Part shown: piece by piece, positions 12,201 through 27,200 of the stretch | Layout: the number at the start of each line of letters is the position of its first letter | Numbering within the stretch: the stretch's first letter is position 1 | DNA from: Myxococcales bacterium UBA5297 | GTDB taxonomy: Bacteria > Myxococcota > Myxococcia > Myxococcales > UBA5297 | Direction of reading: 5' to 3' | DNA length: 64,000 bases | Assembly: GCA_002408385.1 (NCBI GenBank) | Contig: DHSB01000076.1 | Coordinates: forward strand, 1 to 64,000 | Made by a program: the position numbers and the translations under genes | Notes under the pieces: generated by a model | What the model was told of the DNA's origin: nothing | Database searches by the model: none | The model's input: the letters and a program-made list of their open reading frames with translations, nothing else

Positions 12201-15200
12201 ACTAAATGTGAGGCTCGAACCGCGCACGGCGAACACGACTGCGCGCTCGCCTGCGACCGGATAGCTGGAGGCTCCTTCGACAGCGTGGACCGAGAAGGTG
12301 GCCTCGTTCACCGAAGTGGGAGCCACCGGCAGCGTGAACTCGACACGGATCATCGTGTCGGGGGCGGCGAGCGCGCCGTCGGCCGGGTGAACCGAGACCG
12401 CGAGCAGGCTGGTGGGAGGGACGGAAACCAGCGTGTCTTCGCCGCTCGTGGCGACGAAGAGCGCGCCACCGGCCCACGACAATCCGGCCGCCTGGGCATC
12501 GAGCTCTGTGGACATCAGCGCCGTCGGGTTGCTCTCGTCGGACAGGTCGAAGACGAGCAGACGGTCGCCGACCGTGACATAGGCGCGGGCGGAGCGCACG
12601 GCGAGCCGGCATCGCACCAATGACTCGTAGCTGCTCATCGACGGCTCGACGGGGACCCGCCCAATCAGTCCTCCAGCTCGGTCGTAAATCGAGAGGAAGA
12701 GCCCGTTGCCCGCATTCCCCTCGAGCTGGGTCGTCAACACGTAGAAGCGCTCAGCACCAAGCTCGAGAGCAAGCCCGTCGGCGTCGAGGGCGACCGAGGC
12801 GATCAGCGGCAACGAAGGATCGGCCGCGTCGAATTGCTGGACGTACCCAGTTCCCGGACCTGGATCGGCTGTCGAGACATAGGCGGCCTGACCTTCGATC
12901 CTTACCCCGGTCGCTCTTCCCACCGTCAGAGCTCGGGCGACGTGGTACGGAGCCTGGGGGTCATCGACGTCCACGGCAGCGAGGCCGAAGCTCTCGGTCG
13001 CCAGTAGCGCCAATGATCCACTCACGTCGAGGCCACGCACCGGGCCGTCGGTGGCGACGCCACCGAGCCGAATCGGCCGCTCCTCGAGCATGACGTCGAA
13101 GAGCTCCAGGGCCTTGTAGTTGCCCGTGGGGACACCGACGTAGAGCGTGTCGGCGACCAGCTTGACCTCCGAGGCTACCCGAGGCGGGAAACCCGGGAGG
13201 TTGATGGTCGTTCCGGTCGGCAAATCGTAGGAGAAGACGCCGACCTGCACCGGGGACTCGCCGGGCCGGGCAATCGACACCGGCACCAGCTCCGCTTCGT
13301 CGGGCCGCGGCGTGGTGAAGGTGAGCTTCGAAAGACTCTGAATGTCGACGTCCACACCCGGCCGATTGCCGACGGTCACCGACGAGCCCGGCGCGAAGGC
13401 CTGCTCGGGAATCGTCAGCTCGACTCGCGTTCCGCCGGTTATGGGCCCGTTGTCCGGTGAGAGAGTGGCCTGAAGCCCCGCGAGCGGATGCAGATAGAGC
13501 ACGCCGAAGGGAATCGCCGCCTGAATTCCGCCAGCAACAGTGACGACGAGGTCGACGGCGCCGGCCTTGGCCGACGCAGGCGCGATCACCTCTACCTCGG
13601 TATCGGCGAGCACCGTGAAGCCCGCCTCTTCCTCGCCGATTCTCACGCTGCTGAGGCCGGAGAGCCCGGTGCCGGAGATCGTGAGCACGTCTCCGCCTCC
13701 CGTAGATGCGGTCGTAGGCGAGAGGGCCGCGAGTGACGGACGGATGCTGCCGGCCGAGGCGGTGCGAAATTGCGTGCGAACTGGAATGAGCAGGGAGCCA
13801 CCACGCTGGTCGGTCACCGAAGCGTCGACCTGAATCTCGTAGACGGAGTCGGGCTCGAGAGGCTGCTCGAAGGAACCCTCGATGGCATAACGCAAAGCCC
13901 CGTGGTCGGCGGTCACCTCGAGCGAAATCGGCAGCTCGCCCGAAGGCCCCGTGACCCGCACGCTGCTGGTGTTCACGCTCGGCGCTGCGACGGCGCGGTT
14001 GAACAGGACGGAGAAGTGCTCGAGAGACGGAGGCACCAGCTCGTCGCGCGCCGGGCTGTGCCCAACGGCGAACGAGAACGGAAGGCTCAGCTCGGTCAGC
14101 CGGTCGCCGCCGGCGAGGTAAAGGCGGTCGGAGACCACTGCGGTGTCCCAAGCGGTCTCCGTGTTCCCGCCGCTCACCAGGCGCGGCGCTCGCGGATCGG
14201 ACACGTCGACAATGACCACGCTGCCACCAGCCGCGGACACGAAGAGGAGGTCGCCGATCAATTTGAGGCGCTGGGGCTCGCCCGGCGTGTTCGACAGGCT
14301 CTTGTCGAAAGGAATGCGAGAGAGCTCCTCCGGTTCGACGGGATTCGAGACATCGACGAAGACGAGGCCATGCTCGGCGGCCGCGACGATCGCGACGTCG
14401 CCGACAATTTCGATGCTGGTCAGGTTGAACGGGAAGTCGAGCGCGCCGAGCTCGACCGAGCCTTTGCTCGCTCCGGAGAAGATCACCAGCCGGCCCTTCG
14501 GCGCCTTCTCGCCACAGTATGAGGTTCTCTGTCCCAGCCCGAGGGTGTCATGGGGCGGAACTGGGAGCACGGAGCACTTCCCTGGCTCATGAAGACTTCC
14601 TTCGTGCTCGCCGCCAGCCACGAACAGCCGGCCCGAGGCCAGGCGCACGTCGAAGGCGTCAGAACCGAGGTTGAGCTCGCTGACGACGACCGCGTCGGTG
14701 CCGCGCGCGTCCACTGCGGCTAGGCGAGCGCCATGTCCCACGTAAAATTCGAGGTCTCCGCAATGCTCAGTACGCATGAGCGTGGTGAGCACCAGCGCGC
14801 CAACGTCGGTGGGATAGGTCTGCGTCGAGAAGCTGCCGAGGTTGCGCGCCTGGGACAGGAGCGGAAGCTGAGCCGGGTCGCCGGAGTCAAAAACAGACAG
14901 GCCGCTCTGCCCGTTGGCGACCAGCAAGCGCCCGTTGGCCTCCGCCACGCCCAGCGAGTCAGGACGAAGCTCGGGCTCGAGCGGAGTCTCGTCCGGGAGC
15001 TGCCCACAACGGGCGGCCACGAACCGGTCGATCTCCGCGCCACGAAGGTCCACCGCCTCGCCGCCGCTGGCGCGCGGCCGCCCTGGCAGCGAGACGTCGT
15101 AACTGACGACCCGCCAGGAGTTAGGAGCCTCGCCCGATCCGTAGGGCCCAAAGTACGGCTCCTTGAAGCTGTTCCCCATCCCTCCGGGGCCTGCCGCCGC

Positions 15201-18200
15201 GTAGAGCAGCAAGGGGATCTGGGAATCCTGCGCGAGAGCGCTCGGCCGCACGGTGGCAACCTGCTCGGAGCCCGCGAACGACAATCCGTAACCGACCTCG
15301 CTCGGAGCCTCGCTGCGCTGCAGCCCGTCGGCCGAGCTGAGCACGACCTCGGCAGGCCCGAAGAAGCCAGGGGGCGCCACCGCTTCGAGCCGGTTTAGCG
15401 ACTGGACGCTGACGGAAACGGCCGGAAGGCCGCGGATGCTGACGCGCGTCCCGCCCAGTGGGCTGGTCCACGGAGGAAGAATGCCGGCGCCCGTCACGGT
15501 CACGACGCTGCCACCGCGCGGATTGAGGAACCGAGGCGTCGCGCTCAGCGCTCGCAGCGGGGCGACATAGAGGTAGCCGCCCTCGCGGCGGTCCATGAGC
15601 CCGGTATCGTTCAAGACAGCGACGTCGGCCAGCCCCGGCGCACCGGGCGGAATCACCACCGTCAACCGCGTCGACGAGGCCGCGAGGACGGTCGTCTCGC
15701 TGTTGCCGATGAAGACCCGCGAGACCGGCTGGAAGCCCGCGCCGAGGAGCTCGCAGACCTCGCCTCCGGCGGCCGGGCCGACGCGGGGCGCGATCTGCCC
15801 GATGTGCGGCGCCGCGCCCTCGCCGCTCGCGCTCCGGAAGACGACCTCGAACGGCGCGAGCAGCGCCTTGCCGTCGCGAGTGGCAAGCGTCTCCGAAACG
15901 CCCAAGCGCAGCTCGGCGGAGGGCGGAAGCGGGCCATCGAGCCGGTACAGCATCGTGCTCAGAGGCTCTTCGGGCGAGCCGGCCTCCAACGCTCCGGGTA
16001 CCGGAGCTCCGTTCGCAGTCAGGCTGAAGGCGTCTGCAGCCAAGGTGGAGTCGAAGGTCGAGCTGAAGACCACCGTGACCGACGGCAGGCTCAGCGGCAC
16101 GAGCTCGCCGTTCGACACGCTGGCCTGGATGACCGAGAGCTCACTTGCCGGGCCGAAGTCGACCGACCAGCCCTGCCGGCCATTGTCTCGCAACGATAAC
16201 AGCCGCCCACCCGCCAATGCGACCCCACGCGCCTCTCCTCCTTGCGCGCCGGTGACGTGGTAGAGCACCGTCGGTTGCTGCAGGTTCGAGATGTCGACGA
16301 CCGCCACGCCGGCAGAGCCGGCGGCGACGTAGGCGACGTCGCCGGCAAGGCGCACGTCCCATGCAAAACCACCGACGGCGACCTGAGCGAGCAGGCGCGG
16401 AACCGCCGGGGCGGAGATGTCGACGAGAACAAGGCCTTGTTCCCCGGCCGCGACCACCGCGAGCGTGCCTTGCAGGCGCACCCGCTGGACGTCCACGGCG
16501 ATCGAGCTGAGGACGGTCGCCGTCCCCGCCACGTCGAACAGCCGAAGCTCGCCCTGGGAGATCTTCTCCGCCGAATGGTCGCGCAGACCGGTGCCAACCG
16601 CCGCGAGCGCGCCTGCGACAGCGAGCGCCTGCGCGGCCGGCTCGATACCGACGTTCTCGATGATGAATGGCGCATGCGCCGGATGTGGCGAGATGTCGAG
16701 CGAGGTCAGGCCGTCTGCCTCGACCGCCGCGAGCAGACGGTCGGCGCGCCCGTCGACGCCATAGGCTCCGCCCGTGCCGGTCTGCGTGGTTCCCACGATA
16801 CGCGGAGCCTCGGGATCCGAGATGTCGACCTCGGCCACTCCACCCCAGAGCGGCTCCGGGATGCAGCCAGGGCGGAGTCTCTTGCACCCGTACTCCCGCA
16901 TGCCGACAAATAGCCGGTCGCCGCCCTCGGGCGGATAGGAGACCGAGACAGCCTGGCTCGGGAACGAGAGACTGCCAACGATGCGGTCGTCGACGCGATC
17001 GCCATTCTCGTCGACGAAGTCCGCCTTTCGATCGGGCGCTATCGGCGTGTTCGCGAGATCTCCGTGCCGGTGCAGGCCCGAGAGGTCGACGACCTTGAGC
17101 CCGCCATCAATGACGAAGGCCCAGTCGCCGATGACGACCGCATCCCACGCTCGGCCGATGCGAACCGAAGCGGTGGTGGGCTGATCGAAGGTGAAGCCGT
17201 TCGGCACGACGGCCGCAGCGCCATCGGGATTAGTGACCGTGACGTCCACGGTCCCTCGCTGCCCGTCGGGCGTTCTGCATTCGATGCGATTGAGCCCAAG
17301 CACGCGCACCTGGTGGGCAGGCGCATCGCCGAAGTGCACCTCGACCGACCCAACGGGCGTGAAGCCGCGTCCCTCGATAGAGACGAGCGTTCCGCCAGAG
17401 GTGGGCCCGCGACTCGGATGGATGGAGTCCAAGCGCAACGGCTCGACGAAGAGGAAAGCGCCGACCCACGTTGCCTCCGTACCCGACGGGTTTCTCACCA
17501 CCAGGGTCGCCGCGCCCGCGACGCCGGCTGGCGTCCGCAACGCGACCGAGGTTCCATCCATCGCCACGCTCTCAACGAACGCTGGGATGCCGTTGAAGCG
17601 AGCCTCGAGCCCCTGCTCGAATCCGGTTCCCGTAAGCGTGACGAGCGTGCCACCGGACGAAGGCCCTTGACGCGGAGCCATGCCCCAGAGCGTCACCTCG
17701 GCGGCGGTAGTGCTCGACGCAGTGGCGAATTCCGACTCGAACGGTACCGGCATCGGCGAGCCGGTCACCGCATCCGAAAGGCTGTCGATGACCATCCGGT
17801 AGCGCGAATCGACGGCAAGAGGCTGCGCCGGCAGGACCTGGATGATGGTGCCATCGACGACCACCGAGGAGACTACGGGGGCTCCCGCCGCTGATCCGTC
17901 CAATCGAAGCAGTCGAAGGCCAAGGCCTTCTGTGGCTGCTGGGCGATTGGTCTCGATGGAGAGAGCGCTCGAGGGAGGAACCCCATTCGCGCCGTCCCGT
18001 GGGCTGACCGCTACGACCATCGGGAAAGGCATCTGCACGACGACGAGCGCGTCGTTCGCTTTTGAATCGACAACCGGTTGGCGCACGCTGGCAACGACAA
18101 CATCCTGCTCGAGAGCAATCCCTGAGATCTCTCCCGCGGGGTACAGATCGAGGGCATCGATCGCCCGCATGCTCGACGGATCGGTCCCCAGCAGTAGTTG

Positions 18201-21200
18201 GAGGACTGCCGAGCCGGAGCCTCTCCCCGCCGCTGCTGCGAGCTGGGGACCGAGGGCAGTCGCCATGAACTCCGCCCGGCCCACCAGCGGCGGAATGGTT
18301 CCAGCGACCGATGGCCGGACCGGCGGCGAAAGCGAGAGCGACTCCAGCCGTTCGACGGCGGCGAGCCCGCGCTGCTGGCGCACGGCAAGATCGCCGAACT
18401 GCCCGGATTTACCGGCGGCGGTCCCGAGCAGCTCGCCCACCACTGGCATCCCGCTCAAGGACAGATCGACAACGAGCGTCGAGGAGCCGTTGCCATAAGC
18501 AACTGCCACGAGCGCCAGATCTCCGTCGGCTGCGACCTCGCCGACCTTGACCTCGCGAACGGCACCCCGGGCCAGCATCTGGTTGGTTGAGCTCAAGAGC
18601 ACGGGGTTCCGCGCATTGGCGATAGAGAAGACCGTTAGCCCCGAGCTTCCTGCCGCAACCAGCGCCAGATCTCCCACCAGAGCGATGCGATGCGCTTCAC
18701 CAGTGAATCGCGAGGTGCTGATGATTCTCGGCGCGGTGGTGTCCGCGGCGTCGATGACGAGCAGCGATGGTCCACCTTCGCCTACGACGTCGACGAAAGG
18801 CAGGTCCGGCGCATTGGCGATGACGTACCCGAGATCACCGCGCACGGCGAGGTCGAGAGGTTGGTAAGGGGGAACCAGCGAAACGCCACCGAGGACAGAG
18901 GCGTTTTCGGGGTCCGAGACATCGACGATGCCGACGGTCCCGTGACGGCTACTCTCAAGAAGTGTCGGCAGGTCGCGCGCGCTCGTCTCGATTACAGCAT
19001 CCGATAGAACCCACGCCCGGCCATCAGCCAGGGCCACTCGGCCTGGCGTCCCTTCTGCCAGCAGGTGGGCGGGTTTCCCCGGCAGATTCGGGTTCCCGTC
19101 GAACTTGCCGATCACCGAGGAGACCGACAGGTCCGTGTAGAGGAACGCCGAAGGGGCCAGCGCGCGCTGTCCGTCTGGATTGACCACGAGTATGTCGGCC
19201 GGTCCGTAATAGCCGGGCGGTGTGCGCAGGCGGATCCGGCCAGACGAGACGACATGGATCTCGCTCGCCGCAGCCCCGGCAAACTGCACAACGGCTCCGC
19301 GCTGGAACCCGGCGCCGACGACCTCGACAAGCTCCCCACCCGCCAGCGCACCGGTGGCCGGGACAGCATAGGAGGCCTCGAGGACCTGCAGATAGACGAA
19401 TCCTCCGAAGAGCGAATCCTGCAGACCGTCGGGGTTGACGACCGTCACCACGGCCGGCCCCTCGACCTGCGGAGGGGTCCGCGCACTTAGGCTGATGCCA
19501 TCGGAGGAGACGAGAATCTCCCCTGCCTCGGTATCTGAGAAGAAGAGGCGCGCACCCTGCGCGAAGCCCGAACCATGAACGGTCACTCGGGTCCCGCCAT
19601 CCATTGGGCCAGCCGGTGGCACGACGTCCATGACGATCGGTGGATTGCCGGAAGATGTGCCGGTGACGAAGCTCGCGCGGAACGGCTCGAGCAAGGCCAA
19701 GCCCGAATCGGTCGCTACGCCTCTCTCGACGGTCAGGTAGTAGCGGGTCGCCAGCTCGAGCGCGACCTCGGGTACGACAGTGACCCGTCGGCTTTCGACC
19801 GAGAGCTGGGTTGGGACCACCGGTCCGATGGCGGGATCGTGGGCGCGGAGCACAACCGTCGACGCAGCGAGCGTCGTTGGGTCAGGCGGCATGGAGAACC
19901 GGACGCTTATCGACAACTCCGGCGCGTCCACGGCCACTTGTTCTGCCCCATCTCGCGGCGCGATGTCGGTGACCACCAGGCGAGGCAAGCTGAAGGACAG
20001 AAGCTTGTCGCGGTGCTCGCCAGTCAGAGCGACAACGCCTCCCGGAGCCTCGGCGAGGTCCGCCGCCACGGGGAGATTCGCGCGGACGAAGGTCGACGCA
20101 ACGCCGTCCGGGCGCAACACCGAGGCGGAAAGCAGTCCCTTGGCAGGGATCGCGTCCTGATCGGTGAGTGCCGCGGTGACAACCACCACCTCGCCGAAGA
20201 CGGCGAGTCCGGCAAGGCCCGTCGCCAACAGGTCACGGCGCGCTGGTCGGTGGGACAGCAGCGAGAGGATCCTCGGCGCAGCCGGTCTCGAGAGGTCGAC
20301 GACCGCAAGCTCAGCATCCGGCCCCTCACACCCGACGAAGGCGCGCTCTCCAACGACATCGAGCTCAACCGCGTTTCCCGGAACGGCGACGAAGCCAAGC
20401 TCGCCCAGTCGGGGATCGCGAAGGTCGAGGACCCTCAAACCTCCGGGGCCCGCGGCGACGAGCAAGAGGTCATCGGCAACGGCAACGGCCCGAGCATCCC
20501 CGACCACCGGAACGGTCAGGAGCCGTTGGGGAAGCGTGGGTTCGCCCAGGTCGACCACGACCACGCCAGACTCTCCGTTCGCGACGAAAGCCAGGCGATC
20601 GTGGGCGGCAATGTCGAACAGATCGGACGACGGGAGGTCGACGGTCCCCAGCAACTTGGGCAACGCGAAGTTGGAGGCGTCGACCGTCACGAGCTGAGGA
20701 GGAACGGCGAGGGTCTCGGTCCCGACCTGGTTGCTCTTATAGCTCTGGAACCTATTGGCCGCGACGAGCAGGTCGCCCCTCCACGCGATCTGCTCGAGGG
20801 GTCCGTCGAAGGGGAGATGGGAAACGCGCTCGAGAATCCCGTCTTCGCTGGCCCGGGCAAGGCCGACCAAACCAAATGGCGGGAGCCCGGCTTTTTTCAA
20901 CTCTCCGGCGACCGCGACAAGGCCATCGTCGCGCGTCGCCAACTGGCCGAAGCCGATCTCGTTCGAGGCCAACTCCCAAGCCGAAAACGAATCGGCGGGC
21001 CTCATGCCCAGCTCGACCTCAATCTGCTGGGAGTGCCCCAGGTTGCCCGAGGGATCGGATGCCGTTGCCTGGATCGTCCTGTCCGTGCCCGGGCTGCCGG
21101 TCGGCACCAGCCATGTGACGCCGTAGAGAGGCCTGTTCGCGGGGCCGACGAACGGCACCGAGCTGCCGTCGAGGGGAACGCCATCGACGTAGAAATCGAC

Positions 21201-24200
21201 CGAGTCGACCTCGGCGTTGTCCTCGGCTGCCGCCGAGAGCGCGACTTGCTCGCCCTCGGTCACCACGTCCCTGTCCGGAGGATCGACCAACTCGACGTCC
21301 GGGGGAGCGGTATCGCGCACAGTTCCCACGAGAACCGGCGCGGAGATCGTCTCTTGCTCCGCGGTGTCGACCGCCACTGCGGTGACGGCGAAGACGCGGT
21401 TGCCGCTGCCGACCGGGGCCACCCAGGTTCCTGCCCATATTGCCGGTTCGCCCGGGATACCCGCGGCCTCGAGCGCCATGTCGACCCGGCGCCCGTCGAC
21501 GAAAAAGAGCACCCGCGCCACCCCGCCATCGGGGTCCAGGGCGCGGGCCTCGAGCCTCATTCGGTCCCCGTCGAACACGAGTTGGTTGGCGACCGGCTTG
21601 ACGAGCTCGACCTGCGGCGGCTGGTCAGCCACGACCGGGACTGCTATCGGCAGCGACCACTTCTCCTGCCCAGCCAGGTCGAACGCGCGAGCCTGCACGG
21701 TCAGCTCAGTGCCAACGAAGCTCGAATCGGCGACGTAGGGGATCTCGTACGGCAGGAGATAGCGGCGAGCGACCTCGGGCGGTTGCTCGGCTTGTGGCCC
21801 GACATGGAAGCTCACCTGCGCGATGGCGACGTCGTCGGAGGCGACCGCCGAGATGGCGACCGGAAGGTTCTCGACGAACAGGGCTGGAGCAATCGCCGAG
21901 ACCGCAGGCAACTCGTCGGCGACGACCTGTACCGTCGTTGTCGCCTCGGACCTGTTTCCGGAGGTGTCGATGGCCTCGGCAGAGAACTGCAGGAAGCTGC
22001 CGACCTGGCCGCGCGGGACCCGGTAGGAGAATCGATAGGGCGCGGCGGGCATGGTCGCGACGATCGCACCGTCGAGTCGGAATACGACGCTGACGACGGA
22101 GACGTTGTCCTCGGCCCGCGCCTCGACGTCGAGCTTGAGACCCTCGACGATCTGGGAGCCGTTGGCCGGACTGGCGAACCAGACCTCGGGCTGGCTCGTG
22201 TCGGCCACCACCGGCACGACCACGTCGGCGGCGAGCGCCTCGTGTCCGGCCGAATCGACCGCTCGCGCACGCAAGGTGAGCGAACGCCCGGCCGAGCCAT
22301 AGGGAAGTGGGACCCGGAACGAATAGGGGCGCTTGGTCGAGACAAACTGCAAGGGGCCACCCACGCCGCCCTCGACCGAAGCAGCGACCGAGACGATCTC
22401 GACGTCGTCCTGCGCGGCTACCACGAAGGCGAAGTCCCGCCCCTCGGTCAACGTCTCGCCTTGCCGAGGATCGGCAATGGCGACCGTCGGCGCCCTGTCG
22501 GCCACTACCGGCACGATAACGCTCTGGCTGGGGACCCGGTGTCCGTACGAGTCGATTCCCACCGCCCTGATGCTGAGGGTCAACTCGCCTGAAGGCACAG
22601 CAACGGCGAAGAGGTAGGGCGGCGAGCGAAGAACGATCGGATGCAGCTCGCCGTTGACGTGTAGCTCGACCGAGGTGATCGCCACGTCGTCCTCGGCGGC
22701 GACAGCGACCGTCCCCAGGCTGCCCTCCACCACCGGCGAGCCGTCCGAAGGCGAGACGATATAGACGCTCGGCTCCCTGTCTCGGACCACATCGACCGGC
22801 TGCAGGAACAGCTCGCTCCAGTTGCCGCTGATGTCGCGCGCCCGGGCTCCGACGAAGTAGGGCGCTTTGTCCCCTCCCCCGATCTGATCGATCCACGGAA
22901 GCGCGACCTCAACGCTCGTCATTGGGGCGTAAACGTCGTAGGCGGAGCCCGACGCGGCATTCTCTGGCGGGAAGCCGCCCGCGACGTGAACCACCGACAG
23001 GTTCCCCGCGCTCGGACCTGCGAGCACCTCCACCCGTTCCACGAAGACGTTGTCGCGGGCCGAGACCTGAACGAGGGCGTTGGTGTGCTCGACGAGGTCC
23101 TGTGAGAAGGACGGGCGAAGGACCTCGGCGATCGGCTCGGCCAGGTCCTCGACGACCCGGAGGAGATGGACAACCGAGGTCTGGTTGCCCTGGTCGTCGG
23201 TCGCGAGCGCGCGCAGCTCGACAGTGGTCTGGTCACGCGAGGGATCGAGATCGACGAAGCCGGCAGGAAGCTTGACCAGGCCCTGCCAGCGCTTCATCCG
23301 CCCGGCGTCGTTGAACGGCGCGGGCAAGGAAGCGAGAGCGGCACGGACCGACGCGTCAGTGGCTATCGGGAGCCCGTCTTCGGAGAGCAGTCCGGCCACG
23401 CCAATCTTGGTGCCGCAGTAGTCGATGTTCGTGAGCTCGTTGTAGCAGTGGTACGGCCTGTCGAGCAGAGCCGGCTGACCGTTGACGTAGAGATCGACAG
23501 ACCGCACGGAGGTGTCGTCGCCCGCGACCGCGACGAAGAAGAACTGGATGCTCCCCTCGGCGATCTGCGCGCCGTCAACGGGCGCGGCGATGGCCAATGC
23601 TGGAGCCTGAGGCCGCCGCGCCTCGATGATGAGCCGCGCTGAGGCTTCCTTGCCCGTGTGGTCGGTCGCCCTCGCCACGAGGACGCTCGGAGCCCCGTCC
23701 ATTCCGACCGGCGGTGTGAAGCGCACCGACTCGGTGCGGCGCTCGAGGGTGCCGGTGTATTGGCGGTCCAGGAGCGTGCTGCCGAGATATTCGACCTGCA
23801 AAGTGGCGACGCGGACGTCGTCCGCCACCTCGAGATACAGGGTGGCCTCGGTCCCCTGAAGGAGTCGGACGAAGCCACTGTCGAGCTCGGCCTTGGTAAC
23901 CCGCTCGACCTTCGAGCTGAGGCTGGTGAAGGAGATGGTCGGAGGCTCGTCGGCAACCACGTGGACGAAGACCTCGCTCGATGCCGCGGCGTTGCCCGCG
24001 CGATCCCGGGCGATTGCCGAAAGCACGATGGGCGCCCCGTCATTGGGCAGGGGGAGCTGCATCGGCACCACCACGTCGCTCCGGGGCCGACTGACCGCCT
24101 CGCGGACCGAGCCGTCGACAAGGAGCTCGACGCTCTCGACCTCGACGTTGTCGCCAGAAGCCAGCCGGATCTCGAAGACCGCGTTTTCCACGACCGAGCT

Positions 24201-27200
24201 GCCGTTCGCCGGCGACTTGACGAGGACCCAAGGCGGCTCGAAGTCGCGCTGAGTTGCCATCGCCCGGGTCGCCTTGGCGGCTGCTCCGGCAGTGTCGCTG
24301 ACCACAGCGGTCAGGAGCGCGCTCGTGGGGGCCCAACCCATCGGAACCTTGACCGAAGCCGAACCCCGAATCGTTTTTCCCGGGTTGGGGTCCGGCAGAT
24401 TGAGCGGCTGTACGGCGAGCATCTCGCCGGCGGCCCAGGCACGAACCTGAACCGCATCCTTGTAGGAGATTCCGAGCCGCGACACCGCCGCCTGCTCCCC
24501 CTCTCCCATGGCCTCGATCTCGATGGATACTTCGTCGATTTCGAGGACGGACGGGAACGAAAGGTCGACCTCGAAGGGTGCCTGCTCGAGTGACAAGGTC
24601 CTTCGGCCGCCAGGGTTTGCGGTGAGGAAGGCGGCGTAGTCGGCGCTGTTCTCCTGCCCCTGCTTGACCCTGTACCGATATGCGACGCGAAGCCTGGCGC
24701 CCTCGCCGGCTGGAGAGGGCGCAAGAGCAAGGAGCAATCGTCGGGGCTGCTTGCCGAGTGAGGAGCTTTGATGGGGCCGGACGCGAAGGATCCCGGGCTC
24801 GGCGCCTATCTGAAAGACTTGCTGCTCTCCGAAAGTGAGGCTCACCTCAGGGACGGCCGTCCCGCTCAAAGCTGCGGGGGCGGCGAGCAAAAGCTCGTCC
24901 GGATCTGCGCTGATCGTGGCCGAGGTGGACAACAGCAGCGTCCCCCTCTCCACACCGACGTCGTCCCCATGCTCGAAGACGACCTGCTCGGGGCGCTCCT
25001 CGGTGAGCAGACCGCCTGTCCCGGCCTGGAGAATGCCGACGAGGGGTGGCGAGTCCTCGACCAGCTCGCAGCTCAGGTTCGCCGCGCCCTGCTTGCCGGA
25101 CGAATCGGTAGCCGACGCAGAGAAGGTGACCGGTCGCTGACCGAGGATGCCGAGGTCGGGGAACTGGAAGCTGACCGACGCAGAAACCACGTCTTTGGGC
25201 TTGAGCCCCGAAAGCGCGATGGCTTCGCCCTCGAAATCGAGCGCCATCTCTTGCACGAGCACGTCGTCCACTGCGGAGACGTGGATGCGCACGGTCGAGC
25301 CAGCGACACAAGTGCGCTCGTCCGGCGTCCCAACCACACGAAGAGTCACTCGCGGAGGCTCACGGTCGACCACCGGAAGAATCTCAAAATCGACGCGATC
25401 GGTATCCGTGAGGTTGCCGGCCGGATCGAAGGCGCGAACGAACAACGTATGCCGGCCGACCGGCACGCTCTCGAGGGAGACGGTGCCTCCGAACGTGCCG
25501 AAGTAGCGCCGCTCGGTGATCGTCTCGCCGGGGCCGAGCGGATTGGGGATCGTCGTCTGCTCGAAGCGCTCCGCTGTCCCCGTCAGCCAGTCGGCATCCT
25601 CATCCGGAGTCGGGAACTCGACCTCGTCGACAAAGACCGCGACTCGGGCGACCCGCACGTCGTCCTCGACCTCGACCCGAGCGGCGAGCGATCCGCCCTT
25701 CTTGATCTCGAGGGGCGGCTGCCCTGGCAGCGGCTGCGCGAGCACGGCCACAGGAGCCTCGACATCTCGAACAATCGCCAACTCGACGTCGGTGAAGGCC
25801 TGCTGGCCCGCTGTGTCGCGCGCGATCGCGCCCACGGTCGGGGCCTGCCCCTTGGAGATGATCGGAGCCCAGACCGTCAGCGCCTTCGGCACGGTGATGT
25901 CCACGGGCACTGGCTTCGAGGCAAAGCTTCCCCAAACTGCGCCCCCCGAGCGTCCCGCGAACGCGAGCACTCCGTCGTCATCGGCGAAGGTCGCGACAAC
26001 CTTGACGTCCTCGCCTTCCTTGAACCGAGAGCCAGGAGCGGGATAGGTCACTGAAACCTGAGGCGGGCGATCGGCCTCGACCTGCAGCTCGGCGGTACGC
26101 TCAGCGGTGTTCCCCGCGGCGTCGCGCGCGGTGGCTCGAAGCTGAAGAGACTTCCCCGCCGCTGAGAGGCTTATCGGAACGCTCCAACGAAAGAGCGAAT
26201 AGAGCCCCTGCTGCGCCCCTTGATTGAGAGCGCCCTGGCTGACGCCTCCCACGAACAACTCGGCCTTGGCGATCCCCACGTCGTCCGAGGCCGCGATCTC
26301 GATCTGCAGCTCGCGACCGGCGAAGACCTGAGCACCATCTCTTGGCGATCGAAAGCCGACGAGCGGCGCTTGCTCGTCCGCGACGACCTCGACCACCAGG
26401 CTGGCCTCACCGATTTGGCCAGAGCTGTCGGTGGCCAGCGCGCTCAGCTCGAGCACGCGCGGCGCCCCGGAGACCGGCAGCATGAACCGGTAGGGAGGTA
26501 CGAAGGAGGTTCCGACCTTCTCACTGGAGGCGAAGAGCTCAACGCTGCTGACAGCGATGTCGTCCTCTGCCGAGACGATCACCTCGAGCCTGGTCCCCGA
26601 GACCACCCGCGCGGAGGCTCGGGGCGCGACGAAGCCGATGCTAGGAGGCGCGTCCGCGTGGACATGGATGAGGTGCTCGGGCGCTATTCCGACGTTGCCT
26701 GCAGCATCGTAGGCTCGCGCGCCGATCCGGTGGGAAGAAGCCCCCGACAGCAGCTCCGGCTCAACTATCCAATGCGTCAGGAAGGAGCCGCGAATGCCGG
26801 CGTTCTCGTGAGGCGCCTCCTCCTCGAAGACGACCTGTCCGTCGAAAAGAATCTCGGCCCGGGCGACCCGGACATCGTCGAGCCCGGCCACGCTGATGAG
26901 CAGAGCCTGGGAGCCCGGAACCTCGGCGAGATCGCGAGGAACGACGATCGAGACCGAAGGGGCCGTCGTGTCTTCGACGGCGAAGACGGTCACTGGCTCG
27001 GCCGCTCCCTCGTTGCCTGCGGCGTCACGCGCGGTCGCGGTGATCACCATCGAGCTGCCGGCCGCTAGGTTGGGAACATGGAAGGAGGCGGCGAAGGGGG
27101 CACCCGCGGCGACGCCGACGGGCATTTCGTCGACGAACCATGCGACCTGAAGGTCGCTGCGCCGCTCGTCGACCACCGACGCGGTCAGCACCAGCTCAGT

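Noticed and set aside
19575..22592. Plus-strand open frame of about 1,000 codons inside the giant gene
   Set aside because: It is antisense to Ig and propeller codons and reads as Arg/Asp/Gly-rich sequence without any domain. It is a GC-bias shadow of the minus-strand frame.
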